Positions 33,662 to 42,368 of a stretch of 64,000 nt of DNA are shown piece after piece; positions within the stretch are counted from its first letter, which is position 1, and every line of letters starts with the position of its first letter. The DNA is from Microbacterium sp. 18062 (GTDB taxonomy: Bacteria > Actinomycetota > Actinomycetes > Actinomycetales > Microbacteriaceae), in the NCBI RefSeq assembly GCF_902706225.1, contig NZ_CACSKB010000020.1, forward strand, positions 1-64,000, written 5' to 3'. The notes beneath the pieces are model-generated. The model did no database searches. It saw nothing but the letters and a program-made list of their open reading frames with translations, and was not told the DNA's origin. A program made the translations under genes and the position numbers.

Positions 33662-34416
33662 TCGAGCTCCTTCCTCATGAGCAGGTCGTGCAGGATACCG
33701 GAGTACCGTCCGATCTCGTCGGCCTGCTCGGCAGACAAGGATCGCGGTCGAGGCGCGTCGATCGGCAGCACGGTGTGGATCCGGCCGGGGCGCGGGGAGA
33801 GCACCACCACTCGGTCGGCCAGCAGCACGGCCTCCTCCACCGAGTGCGTCACGAACACCACCGTGGTCCCGGTCTCCATGTGCACGCGCTGCAACTCCTC
33901 GCTGAGCTCGGTGCGGGTGAGCGCGTCCAGCGCGGAGAAGGGCTCGTCCATCAGCAGCACCTCGGGCTCCGTGATCAGCGATCTCACCAGGGAGACGCGC
34001 TGCTGCATGCCGCCGGACAGCTCGTTCGGGCGGCGCTTCTCGAAACCTGCCAGTCCGACCAGCTCGAGCAGGTCGTGGGCGCGTTCGAGGTAGTCGCGAC
34101 GTCGCAGCCCGCGCAGCTGGATGGGGAAGAGCACGTTGCCCAGCACGCTGCGCCACGGCAGGAGGGCGGACTTCTGGAACATGAACGAGACATCCCGGCG
34201 CGGGCGGGTCACCGGGGTTCCGGCGATGGTGACGGTGCCCTCGGTCGCGTGGTTGAGGCCGGCGACGGTCCTCAGGAGAGTCGACTTCCCGCAGCCCGAT
34301 CGACCCACGAGAGCGACGAACTCGCCCTCGTGCACGTCGAGATCGATGTGGGAGAGGGCGTGCACCGTCCCCGATCCCGTGCTGAACACCTGCGAGACGT
34401 CGCTGACCTCGATCAC
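33658..34416 (-). CDS. ABC transporter ATP-binding protein, SsuB/TauB type
   Basis: 252-residue ATPase. Walker A GRSGCGKSTLLRTVAGL is near residue 38, the Q-loop MFQKSALLPW near 80, the signature NELSGGMQQRVSLVRSLI near 130, Walker B VLLMDEPFSALD near 155 and the switch His in VFVTHSVEEA. It pairs with the permease and binding protein of this operon. Confidence 0.93.
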   Translation of the reverse strand: MIEVSDVSQVFSTGSGTVHALSHIDLDVHEGEFVALVGRSGCGKSTLLRTVAGLNHATEGTVTIAGTPVTRPRRDVSFMFQKSALLPWRSVLGNVLFPIQLRGLRRRDYLERAHDLLELVGLAGFEKRRPNELSGGMQQRVSLVRSLITEPEVLLMDEPFSALDALTRTELSEELQRVHMETGTTVVFVTHSVEEAVLLADRVVVLSPRPGRIHTVLPIDAPRPRSLSAEQADEIGRYSGILHDLLMRKELE

Positions 34417-34418
34417 GT

Positions 34419-35438
34419 CTACTCCTGGAGGTCGAAGGTCACGAGGTCATCGACGCCGACGCTGCCTTCCGGGATCGCGCCGACATCGACCAGCGTCGCC
34501 AGAGTGGCCTCGAGCCGGTCGGCGTCGAGCCTTCCGATGTCGCCGCTCGTGCCCACGTACTCGGACATGATCTCGACCTCCTGGGCCGCCACGTCCGCGT
34601 TCTGCGTCGGCTGGAACGTCACGAGGACCTCTCCCGTGAGCGCGGGATCGGCGACGGACGTCTCCAGACCCGCCAGAAGAGCGTCGACGAATGCGGCGGA
34701 GGCGTCCGGGTTCTCGGCGAGGAAGTCCTTGTTGACGATGAGCGCATTGCCGTAGAGATCGGGCAGCTCGGCCGCGTACGGGATGAACACCGCCTCGTCG
34801 TCGGGAAGAGCCGCCTGGATGAGCGGTTGTCCGACGGCGAGCTGACCGATGGTGTCGACCTGCCCGGACGCCAGCAGCTGTGGCAGAGCGGGCGGTGTCG
34901 ACGACACGAACTGCACCTCGGTCGGATCGATGCCGGATGCGGTGGCCCAGGCGCGGAAGAGCGTCTCATTGACCGATCCGGGCTGGTCGGCGAACGACCT
35001 GCCGACGAGGTCCGCCGCGTCGGTGATCCCCGACGACGCGGTCGTCATCTGACCGGCGAGCGAGCTCTGGTGGATCGCGGCGACCGCGACGACGTCGAGC
35101 TCCTCCGACGCGAGCGAGACGGCGAGGGCGTTGATGTCCGCGATGCCGAAGTCGGCCTGCCCGCTGGCGATGAGCTTGATGACGTCGCCCGATCCCGTCC
35201 CCGGGGTCACCTCGACGTTCAGGTTCGCCTCGGCGAAGTACCCCTCCTCCTCCGCGACGTAGACGTACGCGTCACGACCGAAGGTGTTGAACGAGGTGAG
35301 ATACCGGATGTCGGTGGGGTCGCCCGCCGGTGTCGCGCCGGCATCCGTGCCGGTGTCGGACGGGTCGCCGCCCGCGCATCCGGCGAGGAGAGCGAGCGAC
35401 GCGGCGGCTGCGATGAGAGGGATGGTGCGCTTGTTCAT
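34419..35438 (-). CDS. ABC transporter substrate-binding lipoprotein (SsuA/NMT1 family)
   Basis: 339 residues. The signal peptide ends in the lipobox ALLAGC, so the mature protein is tethered to the membrane by a lipidated Cys near residue 21. The fold resembles SsuA/TauA and NMT1/THI5-like proteins (YLTSFNTFGRDAYVYVAEEE, GSGDVIKLIASGQADFGIAD). Ligands in the family are sulfonates, taurine, aromatics or pyrimidine precursors; the sequence does not show which. It is the first gene of the operon. The AT-rich leader (about 35455-35525) should contain the promoter and operator. Confidence 0.9.
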   Translation of the reverse strand: MNKRTIPLIAAAASLALLAGCAGGDPSDTGTDAGATPAGDPTDIRYLTSFNTFGRDAYVYVAEEEGYFAEANLNVEVTPGTGSGDVIKLIASGQADFGIADINALAVSLASEELDVVAVAAIHQSSLAGQMTTASSGITDAADLVGRSFADQPGSVNETLFRAWATASGIDPTEVQFVSSTPPALPQLLASGQVDTIGQLAVGQPLIQAALPDDEAVFIPYAAELPDLYGNALIVNKDFLAENPDASAAFVDALLAGLETSVADPALTGEVLVTFQPTQNADVAAQEVEIMSEYVGTSGDIGRLDADRLEATLATLVDVGAIPEGSVGVDDLVTFDLQE

Positions 35439-35610
35439 GGGTGATGAACCTCCTTCGCTTCATCAAATACACTTTATAAAACCATCGGCAACTCTCCGCC
35501 GCAACGTTTACACGTGATTTACATGGCGGAACCTCCCGGACACGCCGCTGTGCCGACGCGCCCGTCGGCTCCGACGCGCCGGAGCCGGGCGAGTGCCGGT
35601 GGTCCCCGCC

Positions 35611-36504
35611 TCAGGCGAGGCTCTGTCGGAGATGCCCGGCGATGGCGTCGTAGACGGGGAGCACGGTGTCGCGGGGCGCGCCCAGGATGTTGAAGCCGTG
35701 CCCGACGTCGGACACGTCGATGTGCTCCCGCAGCGCGCCGGCCGCACGGAGCCGCTCGGCGTAGCGCACGGTCTCCTCCCGGAGGATGTCCTTCTGCGCG
35801 GTGACGACGAGTGCCGGGGCGATGCCGGACAGGTCGGCGGTGTCCGCGGGACCGGCGGGGGAGGCGAGCCGGTCCGCGCGTCGGGCGGTGTCGGGGCAGT
35901 ACACGGTGTCGAAGATCGGTCCCATCCTGACCAGGAACGACTCCTTGCCCTCGGTCTTCTTGACCTTCGCGGGCACCGTCAGGTCCAGGGGCGGGTACAT
36001 GAGCACCTGCAGCCGGATGGCGGGAGCGCCGCGCTCGAGGGCGAGTCGGGCGGTGCCCGCGGCGAGTGCGCCGCCGGCGGACTGCCCGCCGATGGCGAGC
36101 CGGCCACCGTCCCAGGGCCGGTCGGGGGCGGCGGCCCATACGGCGACGTCGTAGACCTGCTCGATCGGGCCGGGGAACCGCGACTGCGGGGCGGGCACGT
36201 AGTCGACGTTGACGACGGTGACCTCCGCATGCGCCGCGACGTAGCGGCACAGCGGGTCGTCCTGTTCGGGATGGCGGAGCACGAAGCCGCCGCCGTGCAG
36301 GTTGATGTACACCCCCCGGCCCGCCGAGCCGCCCGGGGGCAGGTACAGCACGGCGCGGAGGTCGCCGTGCCGGGTGGGTATCGTGATCTCCTCGGTCGTC
36401 GCCGGGATCTCCGCGAACGCGATCTCCGGCGCGAGGCGAGGGGATCCGGGGGCCTTCTGGATGAGCTTGGCCACGCCGTCGGCGAGCCACACAGGAAACG
36501 TCAC
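35611..36504 (-). CDS. Alpha/beta hydrolase, HSL-type esterase
   Basis: 297-residue esterase/lipase-like enzyme. The oxyanion motif NLHGGGFVLRHPEQDDPLCR is near residue 75, the nucleophile elbow GGQSAGGALAAG near 146, and the catalytic His lies in DVSDVGHGFN. GTG at 36504 was chosen because GGAAGGA lies just upstream and the protein then begins TFPVWLADGVAKLIQ. It is divergent from the TetR gene at 36600, which probably controls it. Confidence 0.9.
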   Translation of the reverse strand: MTFPVWLADGVAKLIQKAPGSPRLAPEIAFAEIPATTEEITIPTRHGDLRAVLYLPPGGSAGRGVYINLHGGGFVLRHPEQDDPLCRYVAAHAEVTVVNVDYVPAPQSRFPGPIEQVYDVAVWAAAPDRPWDGGRLAIGGQSAGGALAAGTARLALERGAPAIRLQVLMYPPLDLTVPAKVKKTEGKESFLVRMGPIFDTVYCPDTARRADRLASPAGPADTADLSGIAPALVVTAQKDILREETVRYAERLRAAGALREHIDVSDVGHGFNILGAPRDTVLPVYDAIAGHLRQSLA

Positions 36505-36599
36505 GTCATTCCTTCCGATAGGTCGGTCATCGGGCGGTCCACCCTCGGCACTCGGGCCCGGCGGCCGGGTCGTGCCGGCTCCGCCGGTACGCTGACAGG

Positions 36600-37142
36600 A
36601 TGCCTCGGTTGCCGGGTTCGACGAAGGACGCGATCGCGCATGCCGCGGTGAGACTGTTCGCCGAGCACGGGTACGCACGCACCTCGCTGCGGATGATCGC
36701 CGCCGAGGTGGGGGTGGACGCCGCGCTGGTGATCCGGCACTTCGGGTCGAAGGAACGGCTGTTCGTCGACTCGATGCGTCTGGATCTCACGTTCCAGGAG
36801 GTCCTCGACGGACCCGTCGAGGACCTCGGTCCGCGTCTGGTCGGGTTCCTCCTCGACGCCGACGACCGCGCCCGCGGCATCTTCCTCGCCCTGCTCCGCG
36901 CCAGCGACGTCGGGGAGATCGAGTCCGTCCTCCGCACGACCCACGAGAACGAGTTCGTCGCGCCCCTCCGGCGGCGGCTTCCCGGCGTCGACGCAGACCT
37001 GCGGGCACGCCTGGCGGCGGCGATGGTCGCGGGGCTCATGTACTCGCTGTGGGTCGTCGGCGATGAGGAGGTCGCCGAGGGGCAGCGGGAGGTGGTCGTT
37101 CTCCGGTACGGTGCGATACTGCAGAGCCTTCTCACCTCCTGA
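36600..37142 (+). CDS. TetR-family transcriptional regulator
   Basis: 180 residues. The helix-turn-helix domain spans about 8-52 (DAIAHAAVRLFAEHGYARTS, LRMIAAEVGVDAALVIRHFG). The C-terminal domain resembles TetR_C_17-like ligand domains. It is flanked by two esterase genes, one divergent and one downstream, suggesting it senses an ester or its alcohol. A palindrome (37161-37175) in the gap to the downstream esterase is a candidate operator. Confidence 0.9.
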   Translation: MPRLPGSTKDAIAHAAVRLFAEHGYARTSLRMIAAEVGVDAALVIRHFGSKERLFVDSMRLDLTFQEVLDGPVEDLGPRLVGFLLDADDRARGIFLALLRASDVGEIESVLRTTHENEFVAPLRRRLPGVDADLRARLAAAMVAGLMYSLWVVGDEEVAEGQREVVVLRYGAILQSLLTS

Positions 37143-37160
37143 TGCCGGTCCACGGAGAAA

Positions 37161-37175
37161 GTCAACATTGTTGAC
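37161..37175. promoter_or_regulatory. 15-bp palindrome upstream of the second esterase gene
   Basis: GTCAACATTGTTGAC is a perfect palindrome around a central T. It lies 31 bases before the ATG of the hydrolase and just after the TetR gene, a good operator candidate. Confidence 0.6.
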
Positions 37176-37205
37176 ACTCTCTGCGCAACCACGGATAGTG
37201 GATGG

Positions 37206-38210
37206 ATGGACATCGGAGTCGTCGACCCGGAACTGCACCGCGCCACGCGGAGGCTTCCCGTCCCCCCGGTGGCGAACCGGCTCGTGCGTTCCGCCGTGCG
37301 CTGGGCCGGTCGCCGTCTGCTGCCCGCGTATCGTGTCGACGGCGTGACCGTGCGCGACGTGCGGGACGGCGCGGTGCGCGTCCGCGTCTACGAGCCGGCC
37401 GCCAGGGCGAGCGACGCGGGCCTCGTGTGGGTGCACGGGGGCGGCCTCGTGATCGGATCCGCCAAGCAGGACGACCGCCTGTGCGCCGAGACGGCCGCCG
37501 CATGCGGCATCACCGTGGTGTCGGCCGAGTATCGTCTCGCGCCCGAAGCCCCGTTCCCCGCTGCGCTCGAGGACGTCGAGCATGCCTGGTCGTGGGTGCA
37601 GGCGAACGCCCGGTCGCTCGGGATCGATCCTGCCCGGGTGGTGATCGGCGGCGAGAGCGCGGGTGGCGGGATCGCCGCCTGCCTCGCCCAGCGGCTGTAT
37701 GACGCCGGCGGGACCAGGCCGATCGCCCAGTGGCTGTTCGGCCCGATGCTCGACGACCGCACCGCGGCCCGGCGCGACCTCGACGCCCTCGACCACTGGG
37801 TGTGGAACAACCGGGCCAACCGGTTCGGGTGGGCCTCGTACCTCGGCACCGATCCCGGCGCACGGGACGTGCCTCCGTACGCCGTCGCCGCCCGTCGCGA
37901 GGACCTCGGCGGTCTTCCCGCCGCGTGGATCTGCGTCGGCGACATCGAGCTGTTCGCCTACGAGGTCCGCGCATACGCCGGACGGCTCCGCGACGCGGGC
38001 GTCGATGTCGTCCTCGATGTGATCCCCGGCGCCCCGCACGGATTCGAGAACTGGGCCGCTGACACAGGCCCGGCCCGGGCGCTCGTCGCGAGAGCCCACG
38101 CGTGGCTCGGGGATCATCTCGGGCCCGCGCGCGACGACGCCTCCGCATCGGCCCCGGACCGCCCCGCGACCCGCGGAACCGCACCATCCGACCAGGACCC
38201 GTACCCGTGA
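37206..38210 (+). CDS. Alpha/beta hydrolase, HSL-type esterase
   Basis: 334 residues. The oxyanion motif WVHGGGLVIGSAKQDDRLCA is near residue 74, AEYRLAPEAPFPAALEDVEH is typical of the HSL family, and the nucleophile is in IGGESAGGGIAACLAQ near 145. Asp (VGDIELF) and His (PGAPHGFENW) complete the triad. The last 30 residues are a disordered, Pro/Asp-rich tail. It is followed by an SDR and a glycerate kinase on the same strand, so hydrolysis of an ester followed by oxidation of the alcohol is possible. Confidence 0.9.
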   Translation: MDIGVVDPELHRATRRLPVPPVANRLVRSAVRWAGRRLLPAYRVDGVTVRDVRDGAVRVRVYEPAARASDAGLVWVHGGGLVIGSAKQDDRLCAETAAACGITVVSAEYRLAPEAPFPAALEDVEHAWSWVQANARSLGIDPARVVIGGESAGGGIAACLAQRLYDAGGTRPIAQWLFGPMLDDRTAARRDLDALDHWVWNNRANRFGWASYLGTDPGARDVPPYAVAARREDLGGLPAAWICVGDIELFAYEVRAYAGRLRDAGVDVVLDVIPGAPHGFENWAADTGPARALVARAHAWLGDHLGPARDDASASAPDRPATRGTAPSDQDPYP

Positions 38211-38230
38211 CCGGGGAGAGGAAGCAGAGC

Positions 38231-39028
38231 ATGCAGATCAGGAGCAAGACGTTCGTCGTCACCGGCGGCGGCAACGGGATCGGCCGCGAGGTCGTGCTGG
38301 CCCTCCTCACGCGCGGCGCCAGGGTCGCCGCCGTCGATCTGAGCGAGGCCGGCCTCGCCGAGACCGTCGCGCTCGCCCCTCAGGGCGCGCCGGTCACCGC
38401 GCACGCGCTCGACATCACCGATCGCGCCGCCGTCGAAAGGCTCCCGGACGAGGTCGTCGCGGCCCACGGTGCGGTGGACGGACTCGTGAACGTCGCGGGC
38501 ATCGTCCACCGCTTCGCGCGCGTGCAGGATCTCTCCTTCGAGGAGATCGAACGCGTCGTCGGGGTGAACTTCTGGGGCACGGTCAACACCGTCAAGGCCT
38601 TCCTGCCCCGCCTCCTCAACCGGCCGGAGGCGAGCCTCGTCAACGTCTCCAGCATGGGCGCTCTCGCCCCGGTGCCCGGCCAGAGCGCCTACGGCGCCAG
38701 CAAGGCCGCTGTCAAGCTGCTCACCGAGGGCCTCTACGCGGAGCTTCGGGGGACCTCGGTCGCGGTCACCGTGGTCTTCCCCGGCGGCGTGGGCACCAAC
38801 ATCCTCGGCAACTCCGGCGTGACCCGGAACAGCCCCGCCGCATCCGGCGGCGAGCGCAAGCTCACGACCCCTCCCGATGCGGCCCGGCAGATCGTCGATG
38901 CCGTCGAGAAGGGCACCTTCCGGGTTCGGATCGGCGGCGACGCGCGCCTGCTCGACCGGTTGACCCGCCTGATCCCGCAGCGGGCGACCGCGCTGATCGC
39001 GGACCGGATGAAGTCCCTGCTGGACTGA
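38231..39028 (+). CDS. Short-chain dehydrogenase/reductase
   Basis: 265 residues. The cofactor-binding TGGGNGIGREV is at the N-terminus, the structural VNVAGIVHRFARVQDLS near 88, and the catalytic Ser (VNVSSMGALAP) and YGASKAAVK follow. GGACCAGG-like and GGGGAGAGG sequence precedes the ATG at 38231. It is co-directional with the esterase upstream and glycerate kinase downstream with short gaps, likely one transcript. Substrate unknown. Confidence 0.9.
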   Translation: MQIRSKTFVVTGGGNGIGREVVLALLTRGARVAAVDLSEAGLAETVALAPQGAPVTAHALDITDRAAVERLPDEVVAAHGAVDGLVNVAGIVHRFARVQDLSFEEIERVVGVNFWGTVNTVKAFLPRLLNRPEASLVNVSSMGALAPVPGQSAYGASKAAVKLLTEGLYAELRGTSVAVTVVFPGGVGTNILGNSGVTRNSPAASGGERKLTTPPDAARQIVDAVEKGTFRVRIGGDARLLDRLTRLIPQRATALIADRMKSLLD

Positions 39029-39037
39029 GCCGCCCCG

Positions 39038-40198
39038 ATGTCCTCGTCGATCGCCGGGGACCGGCCGCCGCCGGTCCGCGTCGTCATCGCGCCGGACTCG
39101 TTCAAAGGGTCGATCACCGCGGCCGCGGCGGCGTCCGCCCTCGCGCACGGCTGGCGTTCCGTCCGTCCCGACGATGAGCTCGTGCTGCGTCCGATGGCCG
39201 ACGGGGGCGAGGGGACCCTCGACGCGTTCGCGACCGCCGTGCCCGGGGCGAGGCGCATCCCGCTCTCGGTCACGGGTCCGGAGGACACCCCGATCGAGAC
39301 CGCCTGGCTCCTCCTCCCGCAGACCGACGCGGCGTCGAACGGCACCGGCGTCGTGGAGCTCGCGAGCACCTCGGGCATCGAGCTGCTCGGATCGCCGCCC
39401 CGCCTGCGCCCGCTCGACGCGCACACCCTCGGCCTCGGCGAGGCGATCGCCGCCGCGCTCGCCCACGGCGTCTCGCAGCTCGTCGTCGGCATCGGCGGCA
39501 GCGCCTCGACCGACGGCGGCGCGGGCCTGCTCACCGCGCTCGGCGCGCGACTGACGGATGCCGCGGATCGGCCCGTGCCGGCGGGCGGTCGAGGACTGGC
39601 CGACATCGCGCGCGTCGACCTGTCGGCGCTGCCGACGCCGCCGGCCGGCGGCGTGACGGTGCTCGGCGATGTGACGAACCCGCTGCTCGGGCCGACGGGG
39701 GCCGCGGTCGTCTTCGCTCCGCAGAAGGGTGCCGACCCGGCGGCCGTCATCGCGCTGGAGGCCGGCCTCGCACGCCTCGCGCGGTTCGTGGACGTGCCGC
39801 CCGGTTCGCCCGGTGCGGGAGCCGCCGGCGGCACCGGATTCGCGCTCCTCGCGTGGGGAGCGAGGATCGTCCCGGGTGCGTCGGCCGTCGCCGACCTCAT
39901 CGGTCTCGGCGACGCGCTCGCCGGCGCGTCCGTCGTGCTCACCGGCGAGGGCTCGTTCGACGGGCAGTCGGCGGCAGGCAAGGTTCCCTCTCACGTCGCC
40001 GGGCTCGCCGCCGCGGCGGGCGTCCCGGCCGCGCTGGTCGCCGGCCGCATCGCGCCGGGCGCGCCGACGGACGGGTTCGCCGCATCCGTCTCGCTGACCG
40101 GCCTCGCGGGCTCCTCCGCCGCGGCGATGCGCGATCCCGCGCGCTGGATCGCGGCGGCCGCTGCGCGCCTCGCGGGGAAGGTCGGCGGCTCCCGTTGA
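39038..40198 (+). CDS. Glycerate kinase (GlxK/GarK type)
   Basis: 386 residues of the bacterial type I glycerate kinase family, which phosphorylates D-glycerate to 2-phosphoglycerate. The N-terminus has VVIAPDSFKGSITAAAAASA, then MADGGEGTLDAF near 54, GIGGSASTDGGAGLLTALGA near 150 and LTGEGSFDGQSAAGKVP near 300. It starts nine bases after the SDR stop. Confidence 0.93.
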   Translation: MSSSIAGDRPPPVRVVIAPDSFKGSITAAAAASALAHGWRSVRPDDELVLRPMADGGEGTLDAFATAVPGARRIPLSVTGPEDTPIETAWLLLPQTDAASNGTGVVELASTSGIELLGSPPRLRPLDAHTLGLGEAIAAALAHGVSQLVVGIGGSASTDGGAGLLTALGARLTDAADRPVPAGGRGLADIARVDLSALPTPPAGGVTVLGDVTNPLLGPTGAAVVFAPQKGADPAAVIALEAGLARLARFVDVPPGSPGAGAAGGTGFALLAWGARIVPGASAVADLIGLGDALAGASVVLTGEGSFDGQSAAGKVPSHVAGLAAAAGVPAALVAGRIAPGAPTDGFAASVSLTGLAGSSAAAMRDPARWIAAAAARLAGKVGGSR

Positions 40199-40312
40199 CG
40201 CGGAAGTCTCCGCTCTCGGCCCCTGAGCGAGGAGCGGCGCGACGAGACGAAGGGCAGCGACCGGGCTTCGTGCCGCCCCGTCAGAGGCGGTGAGAAGCTG
40301 GCTCGGCGGGAC
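40196..40312 (+). repeat. Stop-codon-abutting intergenic repeat, copy C (partial)
   Basis: Starts at the glycerate kinase TGA (TGACGCGGAAGTCTCCGCTC) and contains the right-arm portion (GCGGCGCGACGAGACGAAGG). The left arm of the full element is absent. The 464-base gap 40199-40662 otherwise holds no gene I can support. Confidence 0.65.
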
Positions 40313-40662
40313 TCGGGCGAGGCCGCGCGGCGGTGCACCCGGCCGGCAGGCGGCGCGCCACTCGGCGTCGGCGACCGGGATGTCGCCGACGGCGGGCGCA
40401 GAGGACGCGCGTGACGCGGCGCCACAGGGGACGTACCCCTCGGGAAGCTCGTCCACGAGCAGGCCTGTACGCGGCCCGCCTTCCAGCACGTACATCCCGC
40501 GAATGTAACCGAGGCCCTCGCGCGCCCGAGAGGGGTCGCGCGCTCGCGGCCCGGATGCAGCAGGGGTGCCCGCCGGGCGTGCGTCGTCCGGGTGCGACCG
40601 CTAACGTGTAGGCCACGACGTGCCCGGTCTTGCGACCCGTGCGATGACGAAGGGATGCGGAC

Positions 40663-41109
40663 ATGGCCGATCCGGGAGCGCGCCAGCGCGCATCGAGAGC
40701 CGTGGAGCGGCTGAGGCTCGCGGAGGCGAGCCTGTCGCGACGCAGGCAGACGGCCTGCGGGCCGAGCGAGAACGCCCGTGCCGCGATGCGCTTCATCCTG
40801 GAACGCGCCGACCTCACCGAGACGGTGACCCCGCGTGCCGTCGCGGCGCACCTGGGGGTGTCGGCGGCGGCGGTGACCGGCATCCTCGACAAGCTGCACG
40901 CCGGTGGGATGATCACCTTCCACACCAACCCCGACGACCGGCGCAGCAAGCTGATCGTCCCGTTCGACCGATCGGCGGATGCCGACGACATCGACCCGCT
41001 GACCGCGAACATCAGGGACGCGTCGGACGAGCTCCCGCCCGAGGTCGCGGACGCTGTCGCCGAGTTCATCGAGCGCATCACGCGCTCGGTCGACTCCGAA
41101 TGCCGCTGA
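40663..41109 (+). CDS. MarR-family transcriptional regulator
   Basis: 148 residues. A central winged helix (VTPRAVAAHLGVSAAAVTGI, then LDKLHAGGMITFHTNPDDRR) is framed by dimerisation helices. The target genes and ligand cannot be named; it stands alone between two repeat elements. Confidence 0.85.
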   Translation: MADPGARQRASRAVERLRLAEASLSRRRQTACGPSENARAAMRFILERADLTETVTPRAVAAHLGVSAAAVTGILDKLHAGGMITFHTNPDDRRSKLIVPFDRSADADDIDPLTANIRDASDELPPEVADAVAEFIERITRSVDSECR

Positions 41110-41318
41110 CCCGAAAGTCCTCACGCTTCGTCTCGCTGCGCTCGCTCAGCGACCGGACTTTCGCGCCCCACAGAGCGTCCCGCAGGGGCGCGGAGAAGCT
41201 GATGCGAATGTCTCCCTCTCGGTCCCTGGGCGAGGAGCACGGCTCCGCGACGAAGGGCAGCGATCGGGCTTTCGCCAGCCCACGGAGCGCTTTCGCATCC
41301 TTCGTCGGCTGATCAGCG
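41107..41318 (+). repeat. Stop-codon-abutting intergenic repeat, copy D
   Basis: Begins at the MarR gene TGA with CCCGAAAGTCCTCACGC and is nearly the same as copy B over the first 100 bases, including CTTCGTCTCGCTGCGCTCGC and AGCGTCCCGCAGGGGCGCGG. It fills the gap to the next gene. Confidence 0.75.
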
Positions 41319-41332
41319 AGCCGGGCCGCTGA

Positions 41333-41638
41333 TCAGCGCTGGTCGCCGTGGGGCTCCGGGCCGACGGTGAGGCCGTTCGGGCCGTTCGCCTCCGACATCA
41401 GCGCGTCGATCCACTCCCGGTTCAGAGCGGGATTGCGGCTGCCGTAGAACGTGAAGACGAGGGCCACCGCCGGATGGATCCAGAGGCTGCGCGTGCCCAT
41501 GCCGTTCGGGTCGGGGACGTGGAACGCGAACGGCTCGCCGCGGCGCAGCTTGTTCATGAAGACGATGCGCAGATGCGCGAGGGTGCGGTCCTCGATGTCG
41601 AAAGACTGCGACCCCGCATCGTAAAGCAACTGTCCCAC
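41333..41638 (-). CDS. Small protein of the DUF7882 type
   Basis: 101 residues: MGQLLYDAGSQSFDIEDRTL, AHLRIVFMNKLRRGEPFAFH, SLWIHPAVALVFTFYGSRNP, NREWIDALMSEANGPNGL. This pattern matches a small family found almost only in Microbacteriaceae, of unknown function. The assignment is from memory of the pattern. It supports the taxonomic reading of the window. Confidence 0.8.
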   Translation of the reverse strand: MGQLLYDAGSQSFDIEDRTLAHLRIVFMNKLRRGEPFAFHVPDPNGMGTRSLWIHPAVALVFTFYGSRNPALNREWIDALMSEANGPNGLTVGPEPHGDQR

Positions 41639-41688
41639 GCGCCCACACTACGCCGGATCCTTTCCTTAACTAAGTCTGGTTAACCCGG

Positions 41689-42207
41689 TTAACTATTCCT
41701 CTCGGCGTTCGCGCCCGCGCGGGCGAAGAGCCGCGGCACGACGACCCAGAGCGCCGCGACCACGACGACCCCCGCGATGGCCGCGGCGACACCCGCCGGA
41801 CGGCTCACGGCGACATCGAAGACGAGCGTCGTCACGCCGACGCTCAACAGCCCGATGACGATCAGATCGGCGGTGACGATGCGCGCGGCGACGGCCACGA
41901 GGCGGGGTTTGCGGCGACGGGCGAAGTAGGTGCGGTGCAGGGCGACGGGCGCAAGAGCGAGAAGCGACGAGAACGCGGCGAGCGCCACGAGGGTGACGTA
42001 GAGGCCGACCTGCCACGCATCGAGATCGGCGAAGCGGGGCTGGAACGCGACCGCGAGGAGGAACCCGGTGAGGATCTGCGCGCCGGTCTGCATGACGCGC
42101 AGCTCCTGCATGAGCTCGTCCCAGTTGCGGTCCGCCCGCTCGTTGACGCTCTCGCGCCGGCCGTCGCCGGGAAGAGCGTCGTCGGCGGGCGTGGGCGACC
42201 GGTCCAT
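41689..42207 (-). CDS. DUF6328-type membrane protein
   Basis: 172 residues. A charged N-terminus with NWDELMQELRVMQTGAQILT is followed by four hydrophobic segments (GFLLAVAFQPRF, LYVTLVALAAFSSLLALAPV, LIVIGLLSVGVTTLVFDVAV, AAIAGVVVVAALWVVVPRLF). The NW-ELLQELRV-QTG-QI pattern is that of DUF6328, function unknown. Confidence 0.82.
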   Translation of the reverse strand: MDRSPTPADDALPGDGRRESVNERADRNWDELMQELRVMQTGAQILTGFLLAVAFQPRFADLDAWQVGLYVTLVALAAFSSLLALAPVALHRTYFARRRKPRLVAVAARIVTADLIVIGLLSVGVTTLVFDVAVSRPAGVAAAIAGVVVVAALWVVVPRLFARAGANAERNS

Positions 42208-42368
42208 CGGGTGCTCCTGTCGAGGTCGCGGGTGAGGGGCACTCGGGGGCGGTCGACGCGCCCCGGGGCGAAATAGATCTAGCAGATCCCGCCACCGGGT
42301 GCCAGTCCCCCCGATCGTCGGGTCGCGTTGGCGATGATCGTCTCCAGACCCCGACGATTGGAGCTCGG

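Noticed and set aside
38114..40495. Very long minus-strand open frame opposite the SDR and glycerate kinase genes
   Set aside because: It is antisense to two well-supported genes and is Arg/Gly-rich throughout, the usual shadow in GC-rich DNA. Its first residues (LEGGPRTGLLVDELPEGY, start 40495) look protein-like, but no stop follows for a short gene, so at best this is a fragment.
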